Of a stretch of DNA of 64,000 nt, positions 36,275 through 50,322 are shown piece by piece (position 1 is the stretch's first letter; every line of letters starts with the position of its first letter). Made by a program: the position numbers and the translations under genes. The notes under the pieces were generated by a model. It did not search any database and was not told the DNA's origin. It saw only the letters and a list, made by a program, of their open reading frames with translations. The stretch is from Gymnorhina tibicen (taxonomy: Eukaryota; Chordata; Aves; Passeriformes; Artamidae), in NCBI GenBank assembly GCA_013399875.1, contig VXAZ01009370.1, positions 876,161 to 940,160 of the forward strand, read 5' to 3'.

Positions 36275-39200
36275 GCCAAATGTGGTGGCTGAATTTGGCT
36301 GCTTCTCCTGCTGGTTTCTGTGGTTTTGCTTCATTGTCCACAAAAAGTGACAACATTCTCAACTCGCTTGCATCCATCACCAGGTTTGGTGTGATGTCCA
36401 CTCTTGGCAGAAGAAGATCGATGCATATTTGTTTATTTGGGCCTTTAAATTGTATCGCAGTCTTTCATCATTTATTATCTATCCCTAAGAAGTTTTGTTT
36501 ATCGTTCTCACACCATTAAAACGTCACGTTAGTGGCACAGTCTGAAACATATTTATCCCACTCTAAAATCTCAAGGGGTTGTGCACAGGCTGTTGTGCAA
36601 GTAGGTTTATTTTAGATTTCTTCCCTTTTTTCTTTAATCACTTGTGTAATGTGTTTGAAATGTATGTCTGATGTTGATTCCTCTTTGTGTTCCAGTGGGG
36701 GCATTTGATTTTGCAGCTAAAAGGATTGAATACGAAATGTTCTTTTTGCATGTGTACATAAGAGAGTTTTTTCTTCTTTAAGTCAGAGAAAGGCATTCGT
36801 AGGTTTTAAGGCCTGATAAAATAATAAAAAATATAGCAAACCCAAAAAGGCTAAAATAGAACTATATTTTTATAATTTGGGGGTTTAATACTGTAAATCA
36901 GGGCAGAAGGAACAAACTATGAGAGATACCATCCTAAATGAAAAAATTCAAATTCTTACATTGTGTCATCCACATTGTAAGAACAGTATGGATGAACTCT
37001 GACTTCTTTAGTGATTTTTCCCGCCTATATTAGCCCACAAATATTTGAGTAACGGGAATATACAGGTTTGTGATGACTTGGTATAATGAATCTGATGCTG
37101 AGAAAGGATTGTATTCAAAGATTTGTGTTTCCTCCTTGCTTCTGAAAGTAGAAGAATGCTAATGTTTCCTTTCTTTTCTGAACTTTCAGACTGGAACCGT
37201 AACTGGTCCCAGGGTAAAGTGCCCTTCACAGATCCTCTTTGTAGAGCTTATGAATTCTTTTCTTTGATTTCTTGCAGGTTTTGGGCACAGCACAGTAAGT
37301 TTAGTGTTGGTATTCGCATTAGACTTGGCATTTCAGTAACATTCCAGTTTAAAGGTTCTGTTGTGATTCAGTGCTGAAGGTGCAGTGAGTCTGCAGCTCT
37401 GGAGAGACTCATTTCTTTCTGGTGCCATCTGTTATCTTTGATCAGGAAACCATTTGAACCCTGATGCCTTCAGATATAGTATCAGCAAATATAGAAGTCC
37501 AGACCTTACTAGACAGTTTTGCTGCAAGGCAGGATCCAGTTGTGGTTTTTGCCTACAAACACGTTTTATCTGTTGAGTTACAGTTTTTAATTGCTCACAA
37601 CTGTGAGGGGTTTCATGTCAGCCATGTGAACTCTATGAGCATTCAGAACTGACTTATCATTACAAGTTTTCCATGTATTTTTAGTCCTTCCCCCTGTTCA
37701 ATTCATTTCACTCAAAAGCTGAGGAGAAGGGAATGTGACTGAAGATCGCTTTCTTCAGTAGACCAAAATGGAAAGCCTAAGTCAGTGATCCAGCTGGCAT
37801 CTTGTACCAGAAGCTCCTCAAATGATCCAGGCATCATACAAAGTTCTGGCATCAAACCAGGCAGCTGGTGACACCCAGTGCTCCAAAACTGACCAGTTTG
37901 GATGGACACAGAGAAGCCCAGTGCTCCATCATCTGCCAGGGGCACTGTTCCTGTCACTAACCCTGGAGATTTTCCATTCCCACCCAAGGTGGTACCTGCC
38001 CTGCTCAACGTGGTCCTGAAATAGCCAACCAACTGCAGAACCAAGTGGACACGTGTGTGTGTAACCCAGAGCGTCCCCACGAGCACTGAATGAATTTTGC
38101 AGCCTTGTCAAAGGTGTCTCCACCAAAGAGTTTGCAGAAGAACCGGTGGGAGTGCAGCTAACACCTTCATCCATCATTCTTCCTGAAGGATGATGCTATA
38201 TCCAGTGCTTGTTCAGGCAAAGACGTCTTAATCTTACCGTAATAGGTTCTAATTACTCATTTCTGTGAGATCCCTGCCTGGGAGTCACCACAAGCCAGAT
38301 ACTCTGTGAACGATTATCCCAAGAAGTTCTTAATTACTGTGGAGTCACTGTAGCTCTTTAAAATGTATTGCCTGCACCGATACCATAAATCCATTTTCCT
38401 TTCCACTTGCTGTGTGGAGCCCTTTGTACCCTGGATTCTGAGTTAATGAAGGCCCAGAAGTGCTGCCGTGGCTTATTCCTCATGCTGCTGGTTGTCATCT
38501 ACAGCTGAGCACGTGCTATGGGGACACGGATACAAAAAGCCCCGGTAACCCTGCAGGTCAGGTATTATATGGCCTAGTTTTTCAAATTCTGATTATCACT
38601 CTGGAGGAAGAGCCACAAAAATGCTACGGAGTTGTCCGTCTTTGTAGTGGATTTTGTGGCTTCCTATTTGCAACATTTGTTGCGAATAAATTTTTGCACT
38701 TTGGCCAAAACAAGACTGTTTTTATGACTTTACTTCCAAATGTGTTGAAAGCTTATGTTGCTGTGTTATTTATTGTACAGCACTTAAATAACTTTATATA
38801 CTGAACATATGCTCCAGCAGAATCCACAAATGGCACCTCGCTTCAGTGTAACTTCAGAAGGATTTCAGAGAACCTGCAGTTGGTGTCCTACTGCAACCAC
38901 GGAACTTTGCAAGGAAGACAGACGACTTCAAAGCTTTTGGACAGAATTAGGAAAACTATAAATATTTGAAATTGTGACAGTACCAGGAACATTATGCCTA
39001 GTTTAACTGACATCCAAATACAAACCTTAATCTAAGAAGTTAAAAGTAAAGTAATGAAAGATACAAGGCTTTTACTAGGGGTGAAGGTTTTGAGAAGTGT
39101 TTAGAGGTCTGTGTGCTCTTTTGTATGGGTTATGTTTCTGACACCTCCCAGTATGGATTTAAAGTAGTTTTTTACTTAAAAAGGAGAGATATACAGGCAG

Positions 39201-42200
39201 TTTGGCAGTAGATGTACTCTTTGAATAGATAAAAATGCCTAAAAAACTCTTGGCAGTTGCTTGTAAGAGGAGCTGTATTAGATATTTTTCTGCTTTTATT
39301 TCTAGTAAACTTTTTGGCTGATCAGCTTAGGAGGTGTTTCAGGCTAATTATCCATTTGCAAGCAACAACTGTGTCTCAAGTCTTTTGATCGTGTGCCAGT
39401 TTTAAACTGAAAACAAACCTTGATATGACTACACTTTTCACTTCTTCAGACTTCGTCTTTTGTAGTTGAATCAGAAATTTTGCATAGATTTTTAATATGA
39501 GTGCTCCTACTGTCAGATGTCTGTTCCTTCCTAAATGGTGACATCCTAAACCAGCTCTGCTTATTCAAGTGGTAAATGAAGAGTGTTTTGCTGTGTAAGT
39601 TTTTACAGCATGTATGTCTCTTCCTGTTAAAGCACTCCTATTCCTAAAATGTTTCCCATTATCACTGGTGTCCTGACAGCAGTAAAATCTTAAGAGGGGT
39701 CTAATCTGAGACCAGGTTAAAAAAAAAAAAAATCCTAAAATCCTGTGAGCTCAGTCTAACTTTTGTTCTGTAGTGACCAAAGGTTAAAAGAAATCCTTTA
39801 AAATAAATTTGTTCTCTTTCTAAATAGATAACTAGCCAAATGCATTTCAAGTATTTGTTCAACTGATCAAATATTGCTTTAGGTTTAGAAAACAAATTAA
39901 CCAAACGTTTGAAGAATTAGACATTTTGTACCTGAACTTCTCTGACACTTCTCTGTGTCATTACTTCTGCACCGATGACCCTAAGTACTGTGGTCAAAAT
40001 AAAAGACCCTTTCAATGAAAATAAGTCAGGCAAATGTTTAAATTTTTTTTTTTTAGTTCTTCATAGAACAACTAAACTGTGGAAGTTCACACAGTCTCTT
40101 TTTTTTTTACCCTTATGAGAACGTTACACCAGTGTGTCAAATTTAAGTCCTTCCTTCTTCTGGAGATACCCTGATTGGCTGAGGTACTTCTGTATTAGCT
40201 ATAGATATATTTGGCAAAAACATAACTTGATACTTGAACATTAGTTTGAATTTGAGATAAACACATTTCTATGTGTGGGTTCAGAAAGCAGAACAGTCTG
40301 TCCTGACACTAAATAAACACAGTTCCCAGGTGGAAATTCTCAATTTAGATATCTGATTAACTTCTAACTCAATGGCTGTGCTTCAAGATCCTGCCCGTGT
40401 TGGATCATTGGTATTAGATACCATTCCTCTTCTCGTTCTAGAAGTAGAAGCTCTGAACTCCTTTTTCACGCTGGTAGGGTAAGATTTTTTACTAATTAGC
40501 CAATAACAGGAGTGAACTCAGAGACACATGGGCATGTCAAAGACATTTTTCCATGTTCTGGCAGTAGGATTTCAAACTGTCGGTTGATTCTTGCGGTTGC
40601 TCTGCTCTGCCCTGCTGCTGGCGTCTCCTATCACTGTGTGCCTGCTGGGAGCCTACAGACTCAGGTGGTTATTGGATGTTCTGTTTACAGAACTGGGAAC
40701 CTCTTTTAAAGGTTGCTAAAGCTTAATTCCTAACGGGGAGTTTGCTTTGAGTCATTGCTGAGCTGAGTGGTGTCTTCAGATGTGATGCAAGTCCAAAAGG
40801 AAACGCCAAGGGAAGGGCAGAGGATGGCAACACTTGCTGTTCTTTAACGGCCTCGACCACATCTTGCATTTTGTACAGTGTATGAAGATAACCTATGTTC
40901 TTTATTACATTAGGTATCTTAATGAAGTTATGGGTATGAGTTATTATTAGATGGCAGCATTTGTTTGTTTAATTAGTTCAATGATACAAGTAAAATTTCA
41001 TTTTGAACTCAGTCATCATCTGTTAAACTGCTGGAGCAGTTCAATAATTGACTGCTACCATTACCCACTCCAGAATGAGCAAGCAAACCCATGAATTTTC
41101 GCCACAGGACACTTGTTTCTGATGTGTTCATTGAGCACTGATGGGTAGGTAGTGAGTGAAGGGGATTTTCTTCCTCATTCGGCACTGCAGAAAGCAAACC
41201 AGCATCTTCTCACTGGAGTTATACCTTGAAATGGCTACAAAACCTTGGCAGCTCCAGTGGAAGCTGCCTGTTTGTTCTCTGGCTGTGCCTCAAGAGTTTC
41301 TGATGGGCAGGAAATCAGTGTCTGTGCTGGACAGTGAAACACTGCAGTTCAGGGAGTCTCCAGCAGCCAGAGAACATCAGCCAAAGCAGAAACTAATTGA
41401 ACCAGCAGCTCACCTGAGAGGATGAAGAACAGAGGGGAACTTCCCTTTTATACAAAATACTCTCAGCACTGTGGAAATCTGAGTCCTGTACACTGTAAGA
41501 CATTTATTAATTGCTATACTCATTGTCTATTGCCATTTTAAAATTTACTTGCTTGTGTCTGTAAGAAATCAAAATCATGCTTTTTAAAAATAATATGAAA
41601 CACCTGAGTTCAGGCCCTTGGAAGCAAAAATTATGCTTTCTGCCTTTACTAGACCTCTGCTGTCATTTTGAAATTAGAGGGAAATAGTTGAAAGTCCAAA
41701 ACAGCAATGCATGATGCTACTAAAGAGCAACAAATACCCAATGATCTGTGGTAATCCGAGAGTTGACAAGCTGCAGTTCATCCCCCCCTGTATGTAAAAG
41801 GTAGGATACACAGAGCAACATTACGTATTTCACACTTATGTTTATTTTAAGGAATGGTGTCTTCAGGCCGAGGGTGCAAAAAACGGGATCCCACAAGCTG
41901 CACATCCACTTGCTTGCACCTTTCTATCACCTCCTCTTTTTGCTGGCAGAAATGTTCACAGTGAATCAAATTAACAACTGATTTGGTATTAAAGTAACCT
42001 TTGTGAGGGGGCAGAGAGGTAATTTTCACCCAAATGGGTTTACAAAACTGTGCAAACACTTGTGCCAAGGAAGAGGTGGGAGAGAATGGAGAGTGTGTCA
42101 TTTGGCAGCAGTACTGACTTATCCGGGTTTAAATTGTTGCTGAAACTATTACCTGAGATTTTTATTCATAAGTGTAAGGCTTTCTTTAGAGCCTAAACAG

Positions 42201-44960
42201 AAGTATTTGGTTGTGTAATCTTTCACTGGAAGCAGAATATGGAACATCTAATTTATAAACACATTGTTTGTTCCGCTGCAGTCACTACGTGGCTGTATTT
42301 CTGCCATTAAGTTGATAATCCCCATTCCATATAATATGGGTGTTCTAGTGTAAGGCAGGCAAGGAAGAAATCAGAGCTCTGTGTAATGACATTAAGCTTT
42401 TAGGTTACAGACAGAGTAAAGGACTCACAGCTGCTTAACATATGCCCTCTGCCTGAACTCGCTTTATCACTTGGTATCTGACTGCTCTCAACATATAAAA
42501 AGTTGATGTGATTGATAGTGGATTATACAGTATTTGTCAGGGTGAACTGAATCATTATGTGTATAGATTCAGGAATATAGAAAAATAAAGCTGAAAGAAG
42601 AACAACAAAAACTCTGACATCTTTTCTATTCATTAAGCTTTCCTAAGGCAACTGTTTTTGTCTGCAGGAGTTAGTGGTTGCTGGTTTTTCTAAGCAGCAA
42701 TTGCTGAGTGATTTAGAGGACATCTCTGCTCTTTTGTTTGGATTTCATTTGCGAAACCATTTAGAGTTATAAAACTGTCAACTTAAGAACATTCTATATA
42801 TTTTGCCAGTGAGGGCCTCCTGTATGCAGAGTTTGTGCATTTCTCTCCATTTTGTGTGCTGTTTGAATTCTCAGTATATAACACTGCTCTTCTTTGGGCT
42901 GGTTGTTAGAGTAATTCCCAGTGCCTTCTTTAGAGCAGCAGAAATCCTTGAAGTAATTATGAAATTGCATCTCAGATCAGTCATTAGATATTGCTAACCA
43001 CAACATCTCACCCTTGGCCAAACCTAGCCCAGCAATGCAGTAGTAGAATGTTCTGCTGATGCTTAAAAACACTTGAAATTTAGAAGCCCTGACTGCAGCT
43101 AGAGTTGAATCATGCACCTAAACATTAGAGAGCATAGACCAGAACTGTTAATTATGTTAATTACAGTAGTTAAACCATGGGATGGTACCTTTCTAAACTC
43201 TCAGATGCCATAAAATAGCTACAAGCTAGGAGCTGAAAAATGTTATACAAACTTTGTTACCTACTTCTTGGAGCTTTGCTCCCTGTTTCTCTCCTGCAGA
43301 ATTCCTTTGGTGGTTAAGCTCAGCTTTACATTGTGTGAAAGCTGTAGGCTCTGTCATCATTCTGCACAACTGTAATCTCTCCTGGCCTTGCTGCTGGCCC
43401 TGCTTCATGCACTTCATGCATTTATTTCAGATTTTCTATTCCTGTTGTTCATAAGGTGTGGCAGATTTAAGTCATCAATACTTAAATTATATAAATGTGG
43501 CTGTGACAACTTTCTGTAACTTGGAATCTGTCATGAATTTGTATCTCTTATTGTTCCTGGGCGCTTGGCTGGTCACGTACAGTGGGAGGTAAGTCAGTGC
43601 TTCAAAACTGCTTTGGAATTTTTGGAGTCCAAAGTTTTTAAGGGTCAATGACAGATTTTAGGAAAGCCTTAAATAACTGAGGAGATCACTCAGTGAATCT
43701 GGAAGAATCTTTGCAGGAAGTACAATGTTTTGTCTTTGCTAGCTTGATAGAAAAGCAGGTTCTGATTTTCCTGGCTTCCCTAACTTTTCCAGTGTTCCCT
43801 GTTCTCCTTGACTTCACATTTCAGTAACCACGCTTCCTGCATCCCTGGCAGGAGATTGTATCTCCATTTTCTACCTTATGACCTTCCAGTACAATTTGAA
43901 CTCCCAGTATCCCAAGGGAAAGTATTCATTTTTAAAGAAAGTTTAAAAAAAAAGAAAAGATGAGGAAATTTCTTTGTCAAACTTGATTTTTTTCTTTTTC
44001 CTTTGGAGATTGCAATTTTACTTAACCTGCTTCAGGAAACATATTGCCTTTTAATTTAATCTTCAATAGAAAAGTGTCATATCTGCTTGCTCATTTCACA
44101 TTCATAATAATGGAATGTCTCTCATTAAGGTAGAATCCCTATTTTCATTTTGATTGTAGTTTAATTTTTCTGTTTCAAAGTATGTTTTGTTGTTTGCAAT
44201 TACAAAAAGAAATACGAATCTTTTCTGTTGCCATTCAACAAAGAATTCTGACATCTTGGCTTTTTTCCAGACTAGCTGATTTTTTTAAAATTTTGTTTTG
44301 AAGATCAGGATTTCCCTTGAGATGGACCTTCCATTTGCTGTTAATCTCTCTCTTCCTTTGCTCTCCTTGTTTTCTGCCAGGCATAAACTACTTCACTTCC
44401 AAAGCTCTGCAGTCTAATCCCACTGTAGCCATTATCCCTATGCGCTATGGAAATGTTGACTCTTGGTTCAGTAACAACTCAAACATTTACCTTTGACCAT
44501 CTGCGTTTTCTAATGACCATCTCCAGCCCTGTGCTGCCCTGGGTGCCATGAAGAAGTTCCCTGTTGTTCCTATCTTAAAACTTTCTTTTGATCCCTGCAA
44601 AATTACACGATAACAGAACAGGTATGTGATAAAGTTAATCCTCCCCTTAGTGGGTGGGTCCAGGCTTTCTTGTATTTAACATGTTATTCTGCCTCTACTT
44701 ATCCACTCTATTTTGTACTTAACTTTTAAGTTGTGTGGGCAACTGCTGTTTCCTGTTGTATTTATACTTGGTTTATCAAAGATGTAAAACGTAACTTCAG
44801 CAGGTAAAGCCTGGCTTTAAAACTATCATGAGTTGTAAATTCATGTAAATTCTAGTACTTATGTTATAAATATGCTTAAGCTACTTATTATTGAAATGTA
44901 GATTGATGTAATTTTATTTTAGGGTAACTTGCTAGATGCCTTAATTCCAAAATAAGCAAA

Positions 44961-44976
44961 CACCACCACCACCACC
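44961..44976. repeat. (CAC)n microsatellite
   Basis: Five tandem CAC triplets plus one base, seen directly. Simple repeat in intronic sequence. Confidence 0.8.
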
Positions 44977-47900
44977 TTGTTTTGTGCTCCTTTTACAATG
45001 GTACCTTTCAGTGTGGTCTGTTGGAATACAAACGGGTTTTATGGAGCATTTTTACTAAACAGTCAACAGGTTTTAATTTAGCTTCTTAAATCATAATTGT
45101 TTTTCAATTTTCTGCTCTGCCTCACAAAGGCATAATGAAGGCACACCTGATGCTGTAAAAACCAGATGTCATTTCAGTATTTTCAGCTGCGTGATAAATT
45201 TGGAGAGTTAAAAGTTGGTATCATAGATGTATAGTTACCAGAGAGCTCACAAGAACAGAAAGCATGTAGAGCATTGCTGAATAAATAGGATTTTAGAATG
45301 GATTGCACTTAATCTTCAGAGACTTTCAAAATGCTGAAATTATGGATGGAATTTTCATAAGGAACTTTCAGACCATTTCAAACTCACAAATTCAAATTCT
45401 TTCTCCCTACCAGTCATGTTAAGTACCACTTGCACTTGCTCATGGGGATTTGAAGAGCAGCAGGCAGACCTGAAGGAAAGTTAGATTGTGTAATTCATGC
45501 CAGCTCTTAAAAACATTCCTCCTTTACCATTCTTCTTGAGAAAGAACTTCTTAAAACAGGATGTTCAGTGGCAACTGAACTGTGCCTGAGGTACAGCTTT
45601 ATAGTACAGCTTTATAGTACTTGTTTCTTTAAACATTTTCAAAGTCTGCATACAGGTGTTCAAGGGTCTATTAGTGGAAATTATATATATTTAGAAGAAG
45701 GATCCTTTCACAGAAATTAATTGTCCCAGTCTCCATCATCCATCTCTGGTTATCACTAGGCAGGAAGTCAAATGCAAAAATCAGTAATGCCCATCACACT
45801 TCTTCCTTATTTCATGTTAAGATGTCTTTCTTTTCACAACCAAACTGAGGGTCCCGTTCTCTGTCTCCCAAACCATTTTTCCCATGGTAAAGCAAACCAA
45901 GTGGCAAGACATGAGCTGAGCTCGTTGATGCCCTTATGCTCGGGGTGAAGGTACAGGATAGCTGAGAGGCTGTTCGTGTTCTGAGTGCTGCTGCGGGTGT
46001 CTATTTTAGGGCGATTGAATCACGAAATGATCACATTCTGCTAAAGAAATGAATCCTGCCCACTCCGGTTTTTTGGGTGTCTTCTCTTGGGTCTTGTTCA
46101 TCACAAATTGAAAGCTGCGTGTTCCTGCCTACGTGTGCGCGTGCAGCTGAGGGTATATAAATGTAGGTATGGATGAAATGATTCTGGAGTATTTAGGTTT
46201 TGGAGAAGATCTTAGCATAGCTGGTTACAAATGGTGCTGGTTTTGCTTAAAAAGGAATTAATGAATAAAAGTTTTGTTGAGGACCTGGGAAAATACGCAG
46301 TGTTTCAGAGTACAGCGTATATATCCCTGTAGCTGTACATCCTGTTAACTCTGCAGCTGAAGACAGTGGCAACTTGTTGGTAAGCAGGTATGAAGTTTTT
46401 TATGGGCTTTGATGACCTTGTTGTTTGTAACAAAAATGTCTTTCCTAAGTCAAATATAAGGATTCCCGTTCGAATTGTAAGGAGAGCCACCTTCCTAGGG
46501 ATCAATAACCATTTATTTTCTACTTAATATTTAGTGTTCAGCTTCGCTAGTCTTTCCCATAAATGGCAAAAAATGTACCTTCTCCAGCTGCATGTTAATT
46601 ATGTCCCATTTTAAAGCCAGAATGGATACGTTACAGAGAAGCCGTCAATTTGAGACTGAGCAAACTAAATATACTCAGCACAGTGAATCCAGCACTGTGA
46701 ACATGAACCACTGGCATAAATACGAAAGGAGACACCTTGAAGCTTTACCATATTCAAGAAGTGTCAGATCATGTTCATTTGAAAGGGATGGCAACACTCT
46801 TTATCCACCAGTGCAGGCATGAATATTGTTTCACCTAACACAGGCTATCCAGGCGTTCAGCAGACCCTGGTGTTGGCACCTTTATTGTTGAATTTCGGCA
46901 TTTTTTGAACGGCCATTCAACTTGTTTTGTATAATCCCAGATCTTTTTCTTCATAAAGACTTAAATGGGGGAGATTAAAACACAATGTTTGTCCTTCCAC
47001 CTTTAAAATACTTCCATCTACTTTGCTGACTGCTTCAAAACCTTATGGGCTGTTTTCAAACAGCTCTTTTACCAACAAGCGTTGCTGTAAGGACAATTGC
47101 CATGAACTATTAGGAACTCTTGATTATGATGAAGATGTGTTTCACTGTTGAGGACAAAGTACTCCCAATGATATGGGACCTCCAAGACTGCTAGAAACGT
47201 GAGGAATTGGTTCCATTAGTTCTTTTTTGTTGGATCCAACTCGGCAAAGCAACATGGGATTCTTGCAGATCTCCACACTCCAGAGGGAGAGTCTGAGGGA
47301 TAGGTCACTGTGCACAGAATCTGCTTTAGTAACATTGACATGACTGAGAAACCCTGGTGTGACTGCTAGAATATCAGTATTTGATCACAACTTCTGATTG
47401 AGAAAATACATTTCTTTCTATGTTGTGTGTTTGGAAAGAACATGTTCCATTAAGAGGGGACACTTGTGCCACTTGGCTTCTGAGAAATGCATTACTATGA
47501 GCAAAAATATCCCACACTTTAAAGATAATTATATTTTTGCTGAGGGAGTAATGGGGAGGAATATCACTTGAGCTTGAGAATGTCAGTACAAGTGATATGT
47601 GTTGTGTTAGTCCCACCTAAGCTTTCCTTGTCTGAAATGTTAAATAAAGACTTTAATGAGTTCCTCTGCACAAGGATAAATTTAGCTCCAAGAGCAGTGC
47701 AAAGCAGACTTGTTGATTAGTGTGGGAATGATTGCTGTGATTCCTGAGCTATGAAGGTGCTGTCATTTCTGCAAAGGATTTGTGCTGGGGAGGCAAAACA
47801 GAGAACTGATTCTGCAAAATTAATTGTGGGTCTGTGGGTATGCCCAGAACTTCATATAGAGTCCTATTCTATTATGAATCATAACTTTGCTTTGTGGTTG

Positions 47901-48960
47901 TAAATGATTGCTCTTTAATTACACCTTTGGCTATAATTTTGCGATTGCTTTGTGTGAAAAGGTCAAACCTGGATTAATAAACTAGTCTAGAAACTTCTTA
48001 CTATTTAAATACTGCCTCAGCTATTTCCACAGCTTTATTAGAACAGTTCATGCTTCAACTTATGCCCTTTACTTTTGGTCACGGGGGTGTTCTCCAGGTC
48101 ATTCTTTGAGTGGGTGAGTCATCCGTTTCTGTGTGATGTGAAAGTAACAAAATGACCCTTTAAAGAGTGTGTGTTTTCCAAGGAAAGAGCAACGCTGCAC
48201 CTGCAGATGCACATCTGCACTTCCTGTACTAAATTCATGCCTTTTGTCTGCTGGTACTGGGCTGGAGGAGATGCTGGGAAGTCTCTTCTCTACCTTCAGT
48301 GCCAACCAGACTTTGTACCCTACAGCCTGGGGATAAAGAAGTGCCAAAACATCTATGTGGAAGTGGAGGCATCCAATCCCCTCCCCAGCTCTCTCCAGCA
48401 GTGAGCATGTGTGTTGCTGTCAACATCTAATGATGACCAGCATGAGGGGGACAAGCATTGTTGCTCTTGCTCCACAGGCACCTATTTATTATCTGTCCCA
48501 GTGAATTCCTGCCTCTGCTGGAGAAGAGATGTAGCTATCATCAGTTTTGCTTGCCTTGCGGAAGGCAGGCTTTGATTTCACTCTCCATGTGTCGCTGAGG
48601 TCTACACAAATCATCTGAAGTTGGCCAAAAACTTGAGAACAATGTTGTGACCTACAGCTGGTATCTGTGCCTTCCCAGTGTTTACTGGGGATAAAACCCG
48701 TTTGCATTAGGGTGACGGCAAATACACACGTGCTGCATAAACCTGTGTCAGTCATTCCTACACAGCATGCCAGAAATCCGCTTTGGCTGTGTTAGCAACT
48801 AAATGCAAAGTTCTTTTTGACAAAACAATCAGCCTAGCCCCCCGTGCATGTGAGTCGCGGTGGAGAGCGGCACATGGAACTCAGTGCAAGTATGTTCTGC
48901 ATGTGGCTGCTATGGTGATTAAAACACATAAATAAAATAGATAAATATGGACCATATTAG

Positions 48961-49720
48961 AAATCCATTACTGGCGCTCTCTCGGATCACAGGCAGCTCC
49001 AGCGTGCGGTGTCAGCTGTGTTCCCTTGCTCCGAGCGGGCCCGCGTGGAGCGGGAGCTCCTGGGGGGGCTGGACTCGTGCAATGGCCCTGTCCTACCTTG
49101 TCAGCTCGCAAATTCAACACAAAACGGGTAAAAAAAGGGCTTTTGTGCACGGTTTATAGTTCAGTGAGGATTAGTGGCCTGACACGGTTCTCAGACGGGA
49201 CAAGCTTAGCGTTAAGTCGCCCGAGGTTAACGAGGGCGGACGTGGGGCAGACTGTGCGGGCTGGAGCAGAAGGGTCTCTCGGCTTTGGGACACGGGACAG
49301 AGGATTGTCAAAAGCAGGTTCTGCTTACCTGGGTCGGCGTGTCCGTCACGTGTCCCCACCGCTCCGGGTGCCTTAGGATGCGGATGATCTCAGGCACTTG
49401 CTCGCAGTCCTGCCCGCAGCTCCAGAGGTCCCCTCCGCCGGCTTCGACATCCTACCCTGTTCGTGGGCTCCGGCTGGATCGGATTCCTGCTTTTCTTCCC
49501 CCTCTCACCTTTTAGCATTCTCTGACCATAAAATCCATCCCTTTCCTGAAATGCAGAATGATGCACTTGTCCAATGAAGTTTTTCCAGGCGGGATTCAAA
49601 TTCCAAACAAGCCTTTCATTTCCTTCGCGCTGGGGGGAGAGCAGAGGCAGGGAGGCGAAGGAAAGCGCTCGCTTCCTTTAAATCCCCACCAGCGTCTTCC
49701 CAGCCCTGGAAGCGAAATAG
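48961..49720 (-). promoter_or_regulatory. Intronic CpG-rich region, possible distal promoter
   Basis: GC and CpG content rise clearly compared with both flanks, with CpG clusters at about 49030-49060, 49185-49260 and 49330-49470. Two strong donor-like sites face the minus strand: GACCCAG|GTAAGC (exon would end at 49329) and TAAAAG|GTGAGA (exon would end at 49509). That is the orientation of GPR146, about 42 kb away, so this could be an alternative upstream promoter for GPR146, a start of an antisense non-coding RNA, or an enhancer. No coding exon is apparent; frames of up to 116 codons overlap on both strands. Transcription is inferred, not shown. Confidence 0.4.
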
Positions 49721-50296
49721 CTTGTCATGGTGATCTTCGGAGTTTAACTTTAGAGGGGGAGGGAGAAAGTGGAAAGCAAACTGAATGCTGTAGTGGAGAT
49801 TTCTCTCTTCCCCCACTGGGCCCCTTGCCGACTGTTTTTATTGATTTCAATCACTGGAGGCTCGCTGGCTCTTAGAAGAAACACTGTGTAATGTGTTCTT
49901 TCCTGGCTTTCATTAAAGAAACTCAATGCAGTGCGGTCACGCTGCCGAGCTCGCCTGGCAACCTGCCTACACCCTGTGGTACCTCTTTCATTGGAGGAGA
50001 TCGAGCTCGTGGTTTGGGGTTGGTTTATTTATTTTTTTTCTAATTCTGCAGCAAGGGATTTCAAAACAGCCTCTGCTCTGCTTCTACCTCCTCTCGCAGC
50101 CCAAAGCCTTTTTAAGCCTCGGAAGAAATTGTCAGCACCACTAAAGGGGGCGACTTTGGTGGCAATGAAAGCGCCGAGTGCTGCGACAGTCTCGTGCTCC
50201 TTCTATTAAAATTCCTCTGTGTTTCTGAGGAGGGGTTAAAAGGGGGCTGTGTGTAAGCCACAGGGATGTGGATATAAATGATTTCCAAGGGGGTTC
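49721..50296. other. Flank of the CpG-rich region, no gene seen
   Basis: Moderately GC-rich sequence continuing from the CpG patch and grading into AT-rich DNA. Short frames only. No repeat recognised. It could be part of the same regulatory block. Confidence 0.4.
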
Positions 50297-50322
50297 TTTT
50301 TTTTTTTTTTTTTTTTTTCTAN
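50297..50322. repeat. Poly(T) tract followed by an ambiguous base
   Basis: A run of 22 T residues (50297-50318) is followed by CTA and an N at 50322. The ambiguous base next to a homopolymer suggests a sequencing or consensus problem, so the tract length is unreliable. Confidence 0.85.

Larger units (their letters stand above)
34270..48960. other. C7orf50 intron, no gene seen
   Basis: Long AT-rich non-coding interval. It includes a 114-codon plus-strand frame at 38460-38804 and a pair of opposed 124- and 82-codon frames near 37.7-38.2 kb, none with a recognisable domain. Simple repeats at 36.26 and 44.96 kb are listed separately. A 13-bp unit (TACAGCTTTATAG) is repeated twice in tandem near 45593-45618. 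No mobile element was confidently identified here. Confidence 0.5.

Noticed and set aside
37712..38200. Possible interspersed repeat because of its distinct, less AT-rich composition
   Set aside because: No terminal repeats, poly(A), CR1 or tRNA-like signature was visible; a repeat-library search would be needed to claim it.
38460..38804. 114-codon plus-strand frame with a hydrophobic end
   Set aside because: No recognisable family; the hydrophobic appearance comes from T-rich sequence, and no promoter or splice context supports it.
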